Of a DNA stretch of 64,000 nucleotides, positions 8,737-17,556 are shown piece after piece (the first letter of the stretch is position 1; each line of letters starts with the position of its first letter). Origin of the DNA: an uncultured Sutterella sp. GTDB lineage: Bacteria > Pseudomonadota > Gammaproteobacteria > Burkholderiales > Burkholderiaceae_F. The notes under the pieces are model-generated. The model was given only the letters and a program-made list of their open reading frames with translations. It had not been told where the DNA came from and searched no databases. Where the stretch lies: the NCBI GenBank assembly GCA_905213905.1, contig CAJMKD010000010.1, positions 20,670-84,669 of the forward strand. Direction: 5' to 3'. A program made the position numbers and the translations under genes.

Positions 8737-9000
8737 TTAGGCCATGGCCTTGATCGAGGCCGCGAGGCGGCTCTTGTGGCGGGCAGCGGCGTTGCCGTGG
8801 AGAACGCGCTTGCGGGCCATCGAATCGATCACGGATTCGGCCTGCTTGAAGGCTTCCTGGGCGGCGGCCTTGTCGCCGGCGGCGACGAGCTTGCGCACCT
8901 TCTTGATGGCGGTGCGGTACTGGCTGCGCTGGGAAGCGAGATGCAGGTTGCGCGCAACGGTCTGGCGGGCGCGCTTGCGGGCTTGCTTGGTATTAGCCAT
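8737..9000 (-). CDS. rpsT: 30S ribosomal protein S20
   Basis: 87 residues, the usual length. It starts MANTKQARKRARQTVARNL and continues with the Lys/Arg- and Ala-rich helices of S20 (QYRTAIKKVRKL, AARHKSRLAASIKAMA). S20 binds 16S rRNA early in assembly of the small subunit. It is divergent from murJ across 278 bases, an arrangement often seen in betaproteobacteria, and is followed by a strong terminator, so it is probably a single-gene transcript. Confidence 0.97.
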   Translation of the reverse strand: MANTKQARKRARQTVARNLHLASQRSQYRTAIKKVRKLVAAGDKAAAQEAFKQAESVIDSMARKRVLHGNAAARHKSRLAASIKAMA

Positions 9001-9278
9001 TTTTTAAGTGTCCTTGCCTAAAAACAGTCGACGATCAGTAGTTACTGTGCCGATCGCCGCTGCAAACAATCGCGAGCGTGGGCTCGGCCGGTAATTTATT
9101 CATCAGGTTTTCTAAGCCGTTGGTTCCATCGAACGCCACCGGACGAATTTGTCCGTGCCGGCTTCAATTCAGCGACCTCGAAAAGTCCTAAACTATACCA
9201 AATTTCGAACTGCTGGACAATGGGTCGGCAGTTTTTTTCTTCATCTTTCTCTTCGGCTCGCAGGCCGAACTGTAAACC

Positions 9279-10817
9279 ATGTCTCTGCTGAAGTCCGCCG
9301 CCACCATTTCGGGTTTGACGCTCGTTTCAAGAATCACGGGCGTAATCCGCGACATGCTGATCGCGCGCTATTTCGGCGCGACCGCCGCGACCGACGCTTT
9401 CTACGTAGCATTCCGGCTTCCCAACATGCTGCGCCGCCTGTTTGCGGAGGGCGCCTTTCAGCAGGCTTTCGTGCCGATGCTCTCCGACGTGCGTGAAAAC
9501 GCGTCGCCCGAGCGGTGCGCACGCTTCATCGATCACGTTTTCACCGTGCTCGGCCTTGCGGTTTTTGCTGCAAGCGTTTTGGGCGTGCTGGCGGCGCCGG
9601 TCCTTGTCTGGCTCATTGCAAGCGGCCTTTCTTCGAATCCGGAAGCCTTTGATCTGGCTTCAGGCCTCACTCGCTTCATGTTTCCGTACATCGCCTTCAT
9701 GAGCCTCGTGGCGCTTGCGGCTTCCATTCTCAATACGCTCAAGCATTTCGCGATTCCGGCGGCGACGCCCGTGCTGCTCAATATCTCCTTCATCGGCTTC
9801 ACCGTTCTCGTTGCGCCCCGCCTGAGCGAACCCATCTGGGCGCTCGCCTTTGCCGTGATTGCGGGCGGGGTGCTTCAGCTCGGCACGCAGGTCGTTGCGC
9901 TCATGCGGCTCGGCGTCTTCATCCGCCCGCGCGGGCTTCGCGAGAGCTTCAGCGACGAGGGCGTGCGGCGCGTGATGAAGCTCATGGTGCCTGCGCTCTT
10001 TGGCGTCGGCGTCGCACAGCTTTCGATCATCATCAACACCAATATCGCTTCGCATCTCGGGCACGGCGCCGTGACGTGGCTCAACTATGCCGACCGTCTG
10101 ATGGAATTTCCGACGGCGCTTCTGGGCACGGCGCTCGGGACGGTGCTGCTGCCGGGGCTTTCGGCCGCTTATGCCAAAGCCGATGACGCCCGCTACAACC
10201 GGCTCCTCGACCACGGACTGCGGCTGGTGATGCTCGTCGGCATTCCAGCGAGCATCGGCTTGTGGCTCACGGCCGATGCGCTCGTTGCCTTCCTCTTTCA
10301 GGGCAAAAGCTTTACGCCCGACGATGTGGCGAAGACGGGCGCCGCGGTCGTGGGCTATGCCGTCGGCCTCATCGGCTTAATTGCGCTCAAAATCGTCGCG
10401 CCGGCCTTTTATGCCCGAAAGGACATCCGCACGCCTGTCAAAGTGGCATTTCTGAGCCTCGTCATTGTGCAGCTCGCGAACCTGGTGGCCGTGCCGCTCT
10501 TTGCGCATGCCGGCCTTGCGCTTTCCGTCGGACTTGGCAGCTGCGTCAACGCAGCGCTGCTCCTCACGCTTTTGCGCCGCCGCGGCATTTATTCGCCGTT
10601 GTCCGGCTGGGCGCGATATCTCCTGCGCGTTGCTGTTGGCTCTGCCGTCATGGGCGTTGCCCTCTGGTTCGGGCAGCGCGGCATTGACTGGACCGCCATG
10701 CAGTGGACGGTTCGTGCGGCGGGCGTGCTCGGCATGGTTGCGGCAGCTGCGCTCCTTTATTTCCTCACCATCTATCTTTTTGGGTGGCGTATTTCAGATA
10801 TTCGACCGAAGGACTGA
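9279..10817 (+). CDS. murJ: Lipid II flippase MurJ (MviN)
   Basis: 512 residues with about 14 hydrophobic helices. The start MSLLKSAATISGLTLVSRITG and the next stretch RDMLIARYFGATAATDAFYVAF-RLPNMLRRLFAEGAF are the conserved MVF-family N-terminus that contains essential Arg residues of E. coli MurJ. MurJ moves lipid II across the inner membrane for peptidoglycan synthesis. YADRLMEFPTALLGTALGTVLLP is another family signature. ATG 9279 fits the family N-terminus although the ribosome site is weak. It is the last normal gene before the decayed, AT-rich region. Confidence 0.95.
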   Translation: MSLLKSAATISGLTLVSRITGVIRDMLIARYFGATAATDAFYVAFRLPNMLRRLFAEGAFQQAFVPMLSDVRENASPERCARFIDHVFTVLGLAVFAASVLGVLAAPVLVWLIASGLSSNPEAFDLASGLTRFMFPYIAFMSLVALAASILNTLKHFAIPAATPVLLNISFIGFTVLVAPRLSEPIWALAFAVIAGGVLQLGTQVVALMRLGVFIRPRGLRESFSDEGVRRVMKLMVPALFGVGVAQLSIIINTNIASHLGHGAVTWLNYADRLMEFPTALLGTALGTVLLPGLSAAYAKADDARYNRLLDHGLRLVMLVGIPASIGLWLTADALVAFLFQGKSFTPDDVAKTGAAVVGYAVGLIGLIALKIVAPAFYARKDIRTPVKVAFLSLVIVQLANLVAVPLFAHAGLALSVGLGSCVNAALLLTLLRRRGIYSPLSGWARYLLRVAVGSAVMGVALWFGQRGIDWTAMQWTVRAAGVLGMVAAAALLYFLTIYLFGWRISDIRPKD

Positions 10818-11290
10818 AGATTGGTTTGCAAACGTTTCAGCTGAAAGGCTTTTATCTGATTTCGGCAAGTTGTAAAGACAACCATCTTTACGTCCGATAA
10901 ATTGAGAATCACGAGATGTCAGGTAGCAATGTTGCTGTCCTCTTACGTCGGCCGAAAAGTGGCTCTCGAGAAGTATGTATCCCATAGGGGCCGCGACGTT
11001 TGTTTAAACTTCGATTACATGGATGCTCCATAAGCAACCGGCGCGCTGTCTATGTTGCTTTCCGTTCCCTGAACATCACCAAAGTCTAGCTTTACCGCGA
11101 GCATCTGTAGAATTACTGTGAAAATGGCCATGTGCGCACATCAAAACTTTCTACACGCACTTCTGCGAATTTGACCACGAGTTGCTGGAGCCTGGAGCCG
11201 GTACCGGCGATGCCGCCGAAGAAAGTGTCGAAACGACGGCTGTCGTTGAACAGTCGGTAACCAGTACAGTTCACGACATCGGCGATAATC
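10818..11290. other. Non-coding stretch between murJ and the IS66 remnant
   Basis: No convincing reading frame in any direction. Composition becomes less GC-rich than in the flanking genes. A short GTTGT-AAAG-ACAAC hairpin follows murJ. Recognisable transposase sequence starts only near 11290, so this is probably decayed insertion DNA or junk next to it. Confidence 0.5.
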
Positions 11291-12250
11291 TTCAGCTCGC
11301 CAAACTTTCGAGCCTCTCGGTCGACGGAATCGCAGATGTTCGTCCCCTATTCCGGTACATCTCGCGTGCTCTCCCGAAGATCCATGAATCTGTTTTCCGA
11401 ATAAATCTGCCGGGCGGCACGAATCTAGAATTTGAAACCGTTTCGCCGGAATGGTTTGCCAACAGATGGTGCTCGCGTCGCGGAGAGCAGCATGGAGCTC
11501 GACTTCAAAGGCATACGCATCACGATTGTGTCAACGCCATTTGATCTGCTGGCTAGCTGCCGAACTCTTTCTATGGTTGCGCAGGCTACGTTCGACATTG
11601 ATGTCGACAAAGGCGGCGACCTCGTCATTTTTGTTTCGAAAAAAAAATCGAACGCTTTGAAAGATCATTTGGAGTGACAGCAAAGGTACGTCGATGTTGG
11701 TTCGCCGCCAGCGGCGGGGCTGTTTCGAACATTTCCTTGCGCGGGCTGATGCTGAACCACTTCGACGGTTCAGCATTGAGGATTTCAATAGCTTCCTCGA
11801 CGGGAGCGCATTATGGTGAAGCCAGGGTCGCTCCATTCACAAAAGCTAATACATCTTCTGCCAGCATCTTGACTGACACGGCAGCAAAGAAATTCGCCAG
11901 AAGTTGAACGGTTTTAAACCTAAAGTCTATGTGACCGACGGCTACCTGCCTTAAGAAGGGCTGAAAGATGAAGGCGCGTTTGAGAATGCAGCCCATCAGT
12001 CTTGCCTGGTGCATCTGTGCAGAACATTCCTGGATGCATTCAGATTCAACACTGTGAAGAAATGCATGGAACTGGCTGAAGATCTGAAGGTTTTTGAAGA
12101 AGTCAAGAAGAAGTTGCGTGCGGATCACAGGAGTATGTGCTGGCGTTTGTGCTTGAAGGCTTTGCCAAGATTTATGCGCATGAGAAGGAGCTTAAGGTGC
12201 TCAAGAGCGAAATCCGAAAAAAAATCTCAGACGCGTCGCCTCAAGCTGCA
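11290..12250 (+). mobile_element. Degenerate IS66-family element (tnpA, tnpB, tnpC remnants)
   Basis: Three remnants lie in the usual IS66 order. A tnpA-like C-terminal stretch (FRINLPGGTNLEFETVSPEW, about 11385-11450) is followed by tnpB (11492-11819, one frameshift). A tnpC-like core follows from about 11900, with VYVTDGYLP, an in-frame stop, then NAAHQSCLVHLCRTFLDAF, and after a further shift EGFAKIYAHEKELK. TnpC is much shorter than the usual ~500 residues and has several lesions, so the element cannot be autonomous. No terminal inverted repeats could be picked out with certainty. Confidence 0.72.
11492..11819 (+). pseudogene. IS66 TnpB (IS66 Orf2) remnant with one frameshift
   Basis: From ATG 11492 the frame reads MELDFKGIRITIVSTPFDL and then FDIDVDKGGDLVIFVSKK, close to the IS66 Orf2 pattern (TPxDLRxG...LVVFVSKKR). 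Near 11660 the homology moves to another frame (KIIWSDSKGTSMLVRR, CFEHFLARA, FLDGSALW) and ends at TGA 11817-11819. Joined across the shift it gives about 108 residues, the normal size for this accessory protein. It was formerly in an operon between tnpA and tnpC. A sequencing error could in principle cause the shift, but the neighbouring tnpC remnant is also broken. Confidence 0.75.
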
Positions 12251-13078
12251 AAGTCGCAATGAAGTAGCCTGCACAAGGCCGTTGCCGCGACCAGCTCCGC
12301 GTCTTTTTGACAAAACCGGAGGGTGCCGCCCGACAGCAACACCGCGGACGCTGGGTGTGCACCGTGGCTGTGTTGAAAGACATCTGCAAATTCAAGCAGT
12401 TGCAGGAATACATGGATGCCCTTTGCAACTTTTTTACGCTGTTCGCGACTGCAGAAGCCGTCGGTATCAGCTAATCCGGTGAAGTGACTCAAAGAGTACG
12501 GGCGTGCGATTTACATTCACTTCTCTGACCGAACGCTGGACTATTTGGTGCATGAGGGCCTGCTGTTGAAGAAGCTCTGTAAGTTTACGAAAGATTTTGC
12601 CAAAGAATTCCCTGTTGACGTTTTAAAAAGCGGATGCTTTGGGGAGCGTACGTTTACTGAGATCTATCCTTTATATTAAAAATAAAATACTTCAATTGAG
12701 TTTTTAAGTAATTTTACAGGCGCAAAAAATAATCTTAAATTAATGGGGTGTTTCTTGATATCTAGCGTTAATGTATTGTAAAAAAAAGGTTTTTCGGAAA
12801 TATAGTTTAGTTTTTCTCGTTCTTATTTTAATTACCAGTAACCTTAGGAAAAATTAATGTGAAACATGATTGAGTTTATGCTTTTTTGCTCATAAATAGT
12901 AATTATCTCTTTTTTAATATTTCTGGGGTGTGTGGTTTAATTTATATCTAAATGTATATATTAAATATGACGGGATTATCCTATTGTTGTGTTTTATTCC
13001 TTAAATACGCATATTTAAAATGAGATAAATAAAATAAAAAATACCTCGAAAGGATTCGAGGATTTAAGGAAGAAACTC
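12251..13078. other. Decayed coding remnants, then a very AT-rich upstream region
   Basis: 12251-12660 contains short frames with protein-like composition (for example YIHFSDRTLDYLVHEGLLLK near 12510-12570) but no continuous gene and no recognised family; they may belong to a second decayed element. From about 12660 to 13078 the DNA is strikingly AT-rich with many A/T runs and no gene. This is the upstream region of the autotransporter and the kind of DNA that H-NS-like silencers bind (inference). Confidence 0.55.
13044..13072 (+). promoter_or_regulatory. Leader hairpin and ribosome site of the autotransporter
   Basis: CCTCGAA (13044-13050) pairs with TTCGAGG (13055-13061) around an AGGA loop. 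AAGGAAG (13066-13072) follows and sits 6 bases before ATG 13079, so it is the likely Shine-Dalgarno and fixes the start. A small stem this close to the ribosome site could modulate translation. Confidence 0.6.
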
Positions 13079-16000
13079 ATGAATAAGATTTTCCGTCGCA
13101 TTTTCAATGCTGTGCGTGGCACGATTGTGGCTGTGGAAGAGACTAAGTCATCTCATTCTCAGTCAAACCCTAAGTGTGGAACAATTATGGGGGGGGGTAT
13201 CCCTTGTAGCAGGTTTAGTGGCTTCATCCCTAGTTGCTATAAATCCTGTAAATGCTTCGCCAATTCAGGAGGGAAATGATCTTGTTTACTCTGGTGAACA
13301 AGTTGTCATAGATCCTGATTTCTCCCAATTTCTGGAGACACCTGTTGCTAATTTCAACGTAGTAATTCGTAATGGTGAAGTTACTTTTCAGGCTGACGAG
13401 GATTGGTTTCTTGTTGAAGGTGATGTGCGAGTAGGCAGAGGTAGCGAGTTAACTGTTACTGGAGAAAACACTCATTTTACAACCGTTGAAAACGTAAAAA
13501 TTTGGGGAGAGGCTACATTTTCGGGAGCAGAAAGTAGTGCTGGATATATTGATGTTATTTCAGGTACTCTTAATACGGAGAAAGGAAATAATTCGTCAAC
13601 CGATGGTATAAATGTTTCCGAAACTGGATCTTGGGTAAATGCAACAGATTCAGTTTTCGACTCATATGGAGAATCAGTTATTAGTGGAAAAGCTACTAAT
13701 GAAGGTACTTTTTCTCAGTGGCTCGGGAACGTTGTCGTTAATGGTGAATACATCAATAAAGGTATTGTAGATGCCTCTAAGGGTTTACCTTCGTCGTTAA
13801 TTCAAGTTAATGAAGGAGGAACTTTCACAAATAATGGTACAGTTCTTGCCTCGGATGGATTATCAATAACGGGTATTTACAATAATAATAAAGAAACCTC
13901 TGCTTCTTATGTAGAAATTGGAGGAGAAAGTAATTCTGGTATTTTGAATAACACCCAGTCGCTCACTGTTGAGGGCAGCATCCTAATAACGCAGGGCATG
14001 CTCAACAACATGACGCAGAACAGCTCCGTGACCGGCGCTGCGATGCAGGTTGGGCAGGGCCCCAACGAGGATGAGCTCATCAACGCCATTGTCAACAATC
14101 AGGGGCAGATCTATCTGACCGGCATCATGAATGTCCTTGAGGACGGCCAGGTTCAGAACGTCGGCTCGATCAGCGCCGCATCCGGGAACATCCAGGGTGC
14201 GGTTGAAAACCATGGCACGCTCGACACCCGCAGCGATCTGAGCGTTCAGCGCGGCGGCAGCCTTGACAACGACGGAACGACGACGGTTGCCGGCGACTTC
14301 ACCATCGCCAGCGAAGGTGAAGTCAACAATGTTGGTTCGATTGACGTCGGCGGCGACCTCGGCGTTGCTGGCAGCAGCAGCCTTAACAATTCCGGAACGA
14401 CGACGGTTGCCGGCGATTTCACCATTGTCAGCGAAAGTGAAGTTGACAATACCGGCTCGATTGATGTCGGCGGCGCTCTCGGCGTTGCCGGCGACGGCAA
14501 GCTGAACAATAGCTTCGGCACGGTTGAGGCCGGTTCGATTCAGATCGGCGACAGCGAATCTGCAGGCCGTGTTGACAACACGGGCACGATCACGTCGGAA
14601 GGCAGCATCGTGGTTTCGCAGGGCATGCTCAACAACATGACGCAGAACAGCTCCGTGACCGGCGCTGCGATGCAGGTTGGGCAGGGCCCCAATGAGGATG
14701 ACCTCATCAACGCCATTGTCAACAATCAGGGTCAGATCTATCTGACCGGCATCATGAATGTCCTTGAGGACGGCCAGGTTCAGAACGTCGGCACGATCAG
14801 CGCCGCATCCGGGAACATCCAGGGCGCGGTTGAAAATCACGGCACGCTCGACAGCCGCAGCAATGTGACGATTCAGCGCGGCGGCAGCCTTGACAACTAC
14901 GGGACAACGACGGTTGCCGGTAGCATGGTTGTTGCTGATGACGCAACTTTGAAGAACTCGGGTGAGGTAGTCGTTAAAGGCAAGTTTGATTTGAGCGGCA
15001 CGTTTGAACAGAATGCGGGCAGCTTTGTTGCAAACGAAACCCAGTTAGCGGGCTCTACAGTCATTAATGGCGGATATGCCGAATTTAACAATGCTCAACT
15101 TATTGGCGGCACGCTTTCTGTCAACAACGAAGGGACACGAGTAAATCTATTTGTTAACGAAGGATTTATTAATGGTCGCGTCAATGTTGATGGTGGTTTG
15201 CTTCAGATAGGTGGAACATCATCGATTGAGTCGGCTACTTCTGGTTCAGTTTTTATTGCAGCCCAGAATCCCATTCAACTTGGTGAAAACGCGGTGATAG
15301 CTGTGGGTGAAGGTGCAACCGAACAGGAACTATCTAATGGTTCAGTTTGGTTTGGTGATGGATCTGTCCTGCAGATTAATACGGCGTTGCTTAGTGAAGA
15401 AGGTCTCTTCCGCGGGGCGAATACAGGTAGCTTCACTGTTGCAGGCGATTCTCAACTCATTGTCAATGAAGAGCAGGCCGGTTGGGGCACTTACTTGATT
15501 ACAAGCGGATTCGGCTCTGCAGATGCAGGGTCATGGATGGATCCAACCAATATCGAGTATGTTGGTGGAACCGATATTCCGATTTGGGTTGACGAAAACG
15601 AAGATGGAAACCTTGTGCTCGTGGTCGGTGATAACAACATTCTGTCGAAGCTTCCGGATGTTGCGATTCCGAACATCGTCAACGAGGTTATTTCCGATCC
15701 GGAACTACGCAATCCGAATCAGCAAGGTGTTCTTGGGTTCATTTCAAGTGCTGTTGAAAACGGTATCTTGAACCAGAATCTCCAGGCCGAAACGATCAAT
15801 GACACAGCCCAGATCATGGCTGCGGGCGGCGTGCTTGTTCAGGGCATGACGCTTGTCGGCAATGTGATGGACATCACGGATCGCCACCTCAGCTACGAAG
15901 ACGTTCACTTCAAGAACGGCCAGCTGCAGCGCTTTGACGGCGTCCGTCTCTGGGCGGATGCGCTCGGTCAGCGCGTTGATGCTTCGGGCTACGACTTCTC

Positions 16001-16793
16001 GGGTTCGTCGGCTGAGTTTGACGGCTACAACACCGGCTTCATCTTTGGTGCCGATCTGATGGCCTCCTGCGATGCTCGCTACGGTGCCGCCTTTGCGTAC
16101 CAGAACGCCAACATCGACTCGAACGGCTCGGCCGTGAAGACGAGCAATGAAGCGGATGCCTATACCTTTGCGCTTTATGCTGCAAAGACCTGGGGCAACT
16201 TCAACTTCATTGGTTCGCTCGCCTACACGCGCATCGATTCCGATCTCGAGCAGTCGCTTCCGGGTGCGCTCGGCGCCAAGCAGGGCAAGCACATGATGGA
16301 CGTGTCGAACGACATCTATACGCTGGGTCTCAAGGGCGAATACAACGTTTCGCTTTCGAAGCACACCCAGATGGTGCCGTACGTCGGCGTTCGCGCGGTA
16401 TGGATGGATACGTCGGATGAAAAGTCGAAGTTGGGCGGCAGTGATGCCTTTGACTACGACACCGACTCCATCACGCAGGTGCAGTTCCCGATCGGCGTTG
16501 CCTTCCAGGGCATGACCGAAACGAAGTCGGGCTGGACGGGCCGCGGCGTGATCGATCTTTCCGTGACGCCTGTTGCGGGCGACAAGGATGTCGACACGAC
16601 CATCGGCGCCAACGGCCTCACGGCGCAGGATGTTGTCAACACCGAGTTTGCCGACGATCTGACCGGTGCAATCCGCATCGGCATTTCGGCCGAAAAGGAC
16701 AATATGGCCTTCGGCGGCAACCTTGGGTTCTCGACGGGCGGCAGCCGCGACGGCAACGTCACCTTCGGTCTTAATGCGCGCTATCGCTTCTGA
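13079..16793 (+). CDS. Type V autotransporter adhesin-like protein, out of frame at a G9 tract (phase-variable)
   Basis: ATG 13079 opens an extended signal peptide region (MNKIFRRIFNAVRGTIVAVE) typical of large autotransporters. At codon 37 the frame enters nine G residues (13189-13197) and as written ends at 13279. The frame that continues (VSLVAGLVASSLVAINPVNAS, the signal-peptide core and cleavage region) is restored exactly if the tract has eight Gs, giving about 1237 residues. The passenger (roughly 60-930) is Asn/Gly/Val-rich with many N-x-G-T-type repeats, as in beta-helical passengers. The last ~290 residues form a transporter barrel (LWADALGQRVDASGYDF onward) ending in YRF. The product would be displayed on the cell surface. 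The passenger is mosaic: its ends are AT-richer than its central repeats and the barrel. Confidence 0.85.
13189..13197 (+). repeat. Homopolymeric G9 tract (slippage site)
   Basis: Nine consecutive Gs inside the signal-peptide coding region of the autotransporter. G9 gives a frameshifted 66-residue product; G8 or G11 gives the full protein. Tracts of this length commonly slip during replication and act as on/off switches for surface proteins. A homopolymer miscall in the assembly is the main alternative. Confidence 0.8.
13991..14292 (+). repeat. Long direct repeat in autotransporter passenger, copy 1
   Basis: About 302 bases nearly identical to 14618-14919, offset by 627 bases (209 codons, so in frame). 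Encodes the segment GMLNNMTQNSSVTGAAMQVG and on to about GGSLDN. Recombination between copies would delete or duplicate 209 residues without breaking the frame. Confidence 0.9.
14259..14498 (+). repeat. Tandem 120-base repeat (two copies) in passenger
   Basis: Two adjacent 120-base units (14259-14378 and 14379-14498) encode two similar 40-residue motifs of the type SLxNxGTTTVAGDFTI followed by NxGSIDVGG. Such repeats are typical of beta-helix rungs. Confidence 0.8.
14618..14919 (+). repeat. Long direct repeat in autotransporter passenger, copy 2
   Basis: Second copy of the repeat at 13991-14292, differing at a few bases (for example GAGCTC versus GACCTC near the start). Both copies are GC-richer than the flanking passenger DNA. 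Confidence 0.9.
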
Positions 16794-16807
16794 TCGCTTC
16801 TTCATCT

Positions 16808-16905
16808 CAGGCTGACGCATTGAAATGCGTTCGAGCCTGGGAGCGAAAAGAATCAGAGCGAAAGAACTGCCGGCGGCGATCGGACAGCGTTCGGCCGCCG
16901 CCGGC
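16808..16905 (+). terminator. Two hairpins after the autotransporter
   Basis: CAGGCT/AGCCTG enclosing ACGCAT/ATGCGT (16808-16839), and GCCGGCGGC/GCCGCCGGC (arms 16869-16877 and 16897-16905). Neither has a good T-tract, so they are terminator-like at best, but the position, just after the stop, fits the end of the transcript. Confidence 0.45.
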
Positions 16906-16919
16906 ATTATTCCGAGGCT

Positions 16920-16981
16920 GCGCGTCTCTCTTCGCTATGCATATGACACAGTTTTTGCATGCATAGCGAAGCGAGGCGCGC
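16920..16981. promoter_or_regulatory. Long inverted repeat before the HTH gene
   Basis: Two 23-base arms (16920-16942 and 16959-16981) are complementary at all but a few positions; the inner 13 bases, CTTCGCTATGCAT and ATGCATAGCGAAG, match perfectly. The loop is 16 bases. It ends 9 bases before ATG 16991. It could be an operator for the HTH protein, an mRNA hairpin hiding its start, or the end of a former mobile element. Confidence 0.6.
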
Positions 16982-16990
16982 ACCATAGAA

Positions 16991-17383
16991 ATGGCGTGCA
17001 CCATGACCGATTCCGACAACGTCCTTTCGGACGATCGAATCGAATCGGTTCGTTTCAGGCCCGACTTTCCGTCAGACCAAAAGCGGACCTTTGCGGCGCT
17101 CCTCTTTTCCAAGGGAATGGGCTACCGAACCGTAGCCAGAGTGCTCGGCCTCTCGATCTATACGGTCCGAGACTGGTCGAAAAAATATTCGCAGGGAACT
17201 TTTTCCGAAAAGCTTACTGAAAAGCAGTATCGCTACGATGATGCCTTCAAAGCCAAGGTCATTGCGCTTCGGCAGTCAGGCATGTCCTGGACTGAACTGA
17301 AAAAGCGAACGGGCATATCAGCGGCGACTTGCAAAAAATGGATGCTTCGCTCGGAAGCGCCATCATCCGGCGTGAACGATTGA
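16991..17383 (+). CDS. Transposase-like helix-turn-helix protein (lone OrfA type)
   Basis: 130 residues; ATG 17003 is an alternative start and neither has a clear ribosome site. Two helix-turn-helix units are visible: FSKGMGYRTVARVLGLSI then YTVRDWSKKY (about 40-66), and VIALRQSGMSWTELKKRTGI then SAATCKKWM (about 87-116). This double arrangement resembles the OrfA DNA-binding subunit of IS3/IS150-type transposases. No OrfB catalytic frame follows, so it is either a remnant or a domesticated DNA-binding protein. It follows the autotransporter by 197 bases and has a long inverted repeat just upstream. Confidence 0.7.
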   Translation: MACTMTDSDNVLSDDRIESVRFRPDFPSDQKRTFAALLFSKGMGYRTVARVLGLSIYTVRDWSKKYSQGTFSEKLTEKQYRYDDAFKAKVIALRQSGMSWTELKKRTGISAATCKKWMLRSEAPSSGVND

Positions 17384-17556
17384 AAGCAGAGCCGATGAAG
17401 TTCGATCTTGAGGGAGGATGGCAGCGGTCATCCTCTCCTTGCATTGAACGATTTTGAGATTCTCATGCACACGCTGAAGCGATGCGTGTACCTAGGGCCG
17501 GCTCTCACTTTCGCAAACTGCTTCAATTTCTTACGACAATAGCGGCTAACGCGGCA

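Noticed and set aside
10818..13078. Intact mobile element or prophage
   Set aside because: Only broken IS66 reading frames are seen; no integrase, no phage structural genes, no paired ends.
13983..14840. Minus-strand frame of 285 codons inside the autotransporter repeats
   Set aside because: It repeats only because the coding strand repeats; no start signals or family features.
13107..16793. Autotransporter starting at ATG 13107 as an intact gene
   Set aside because: This ATG lies out of frame inside the ESPR-coding sequence, has no ribosome site, and would give a signal sequence with charged residues in the wrong order. The G-tract explanation restores a canonical ESPR protein.
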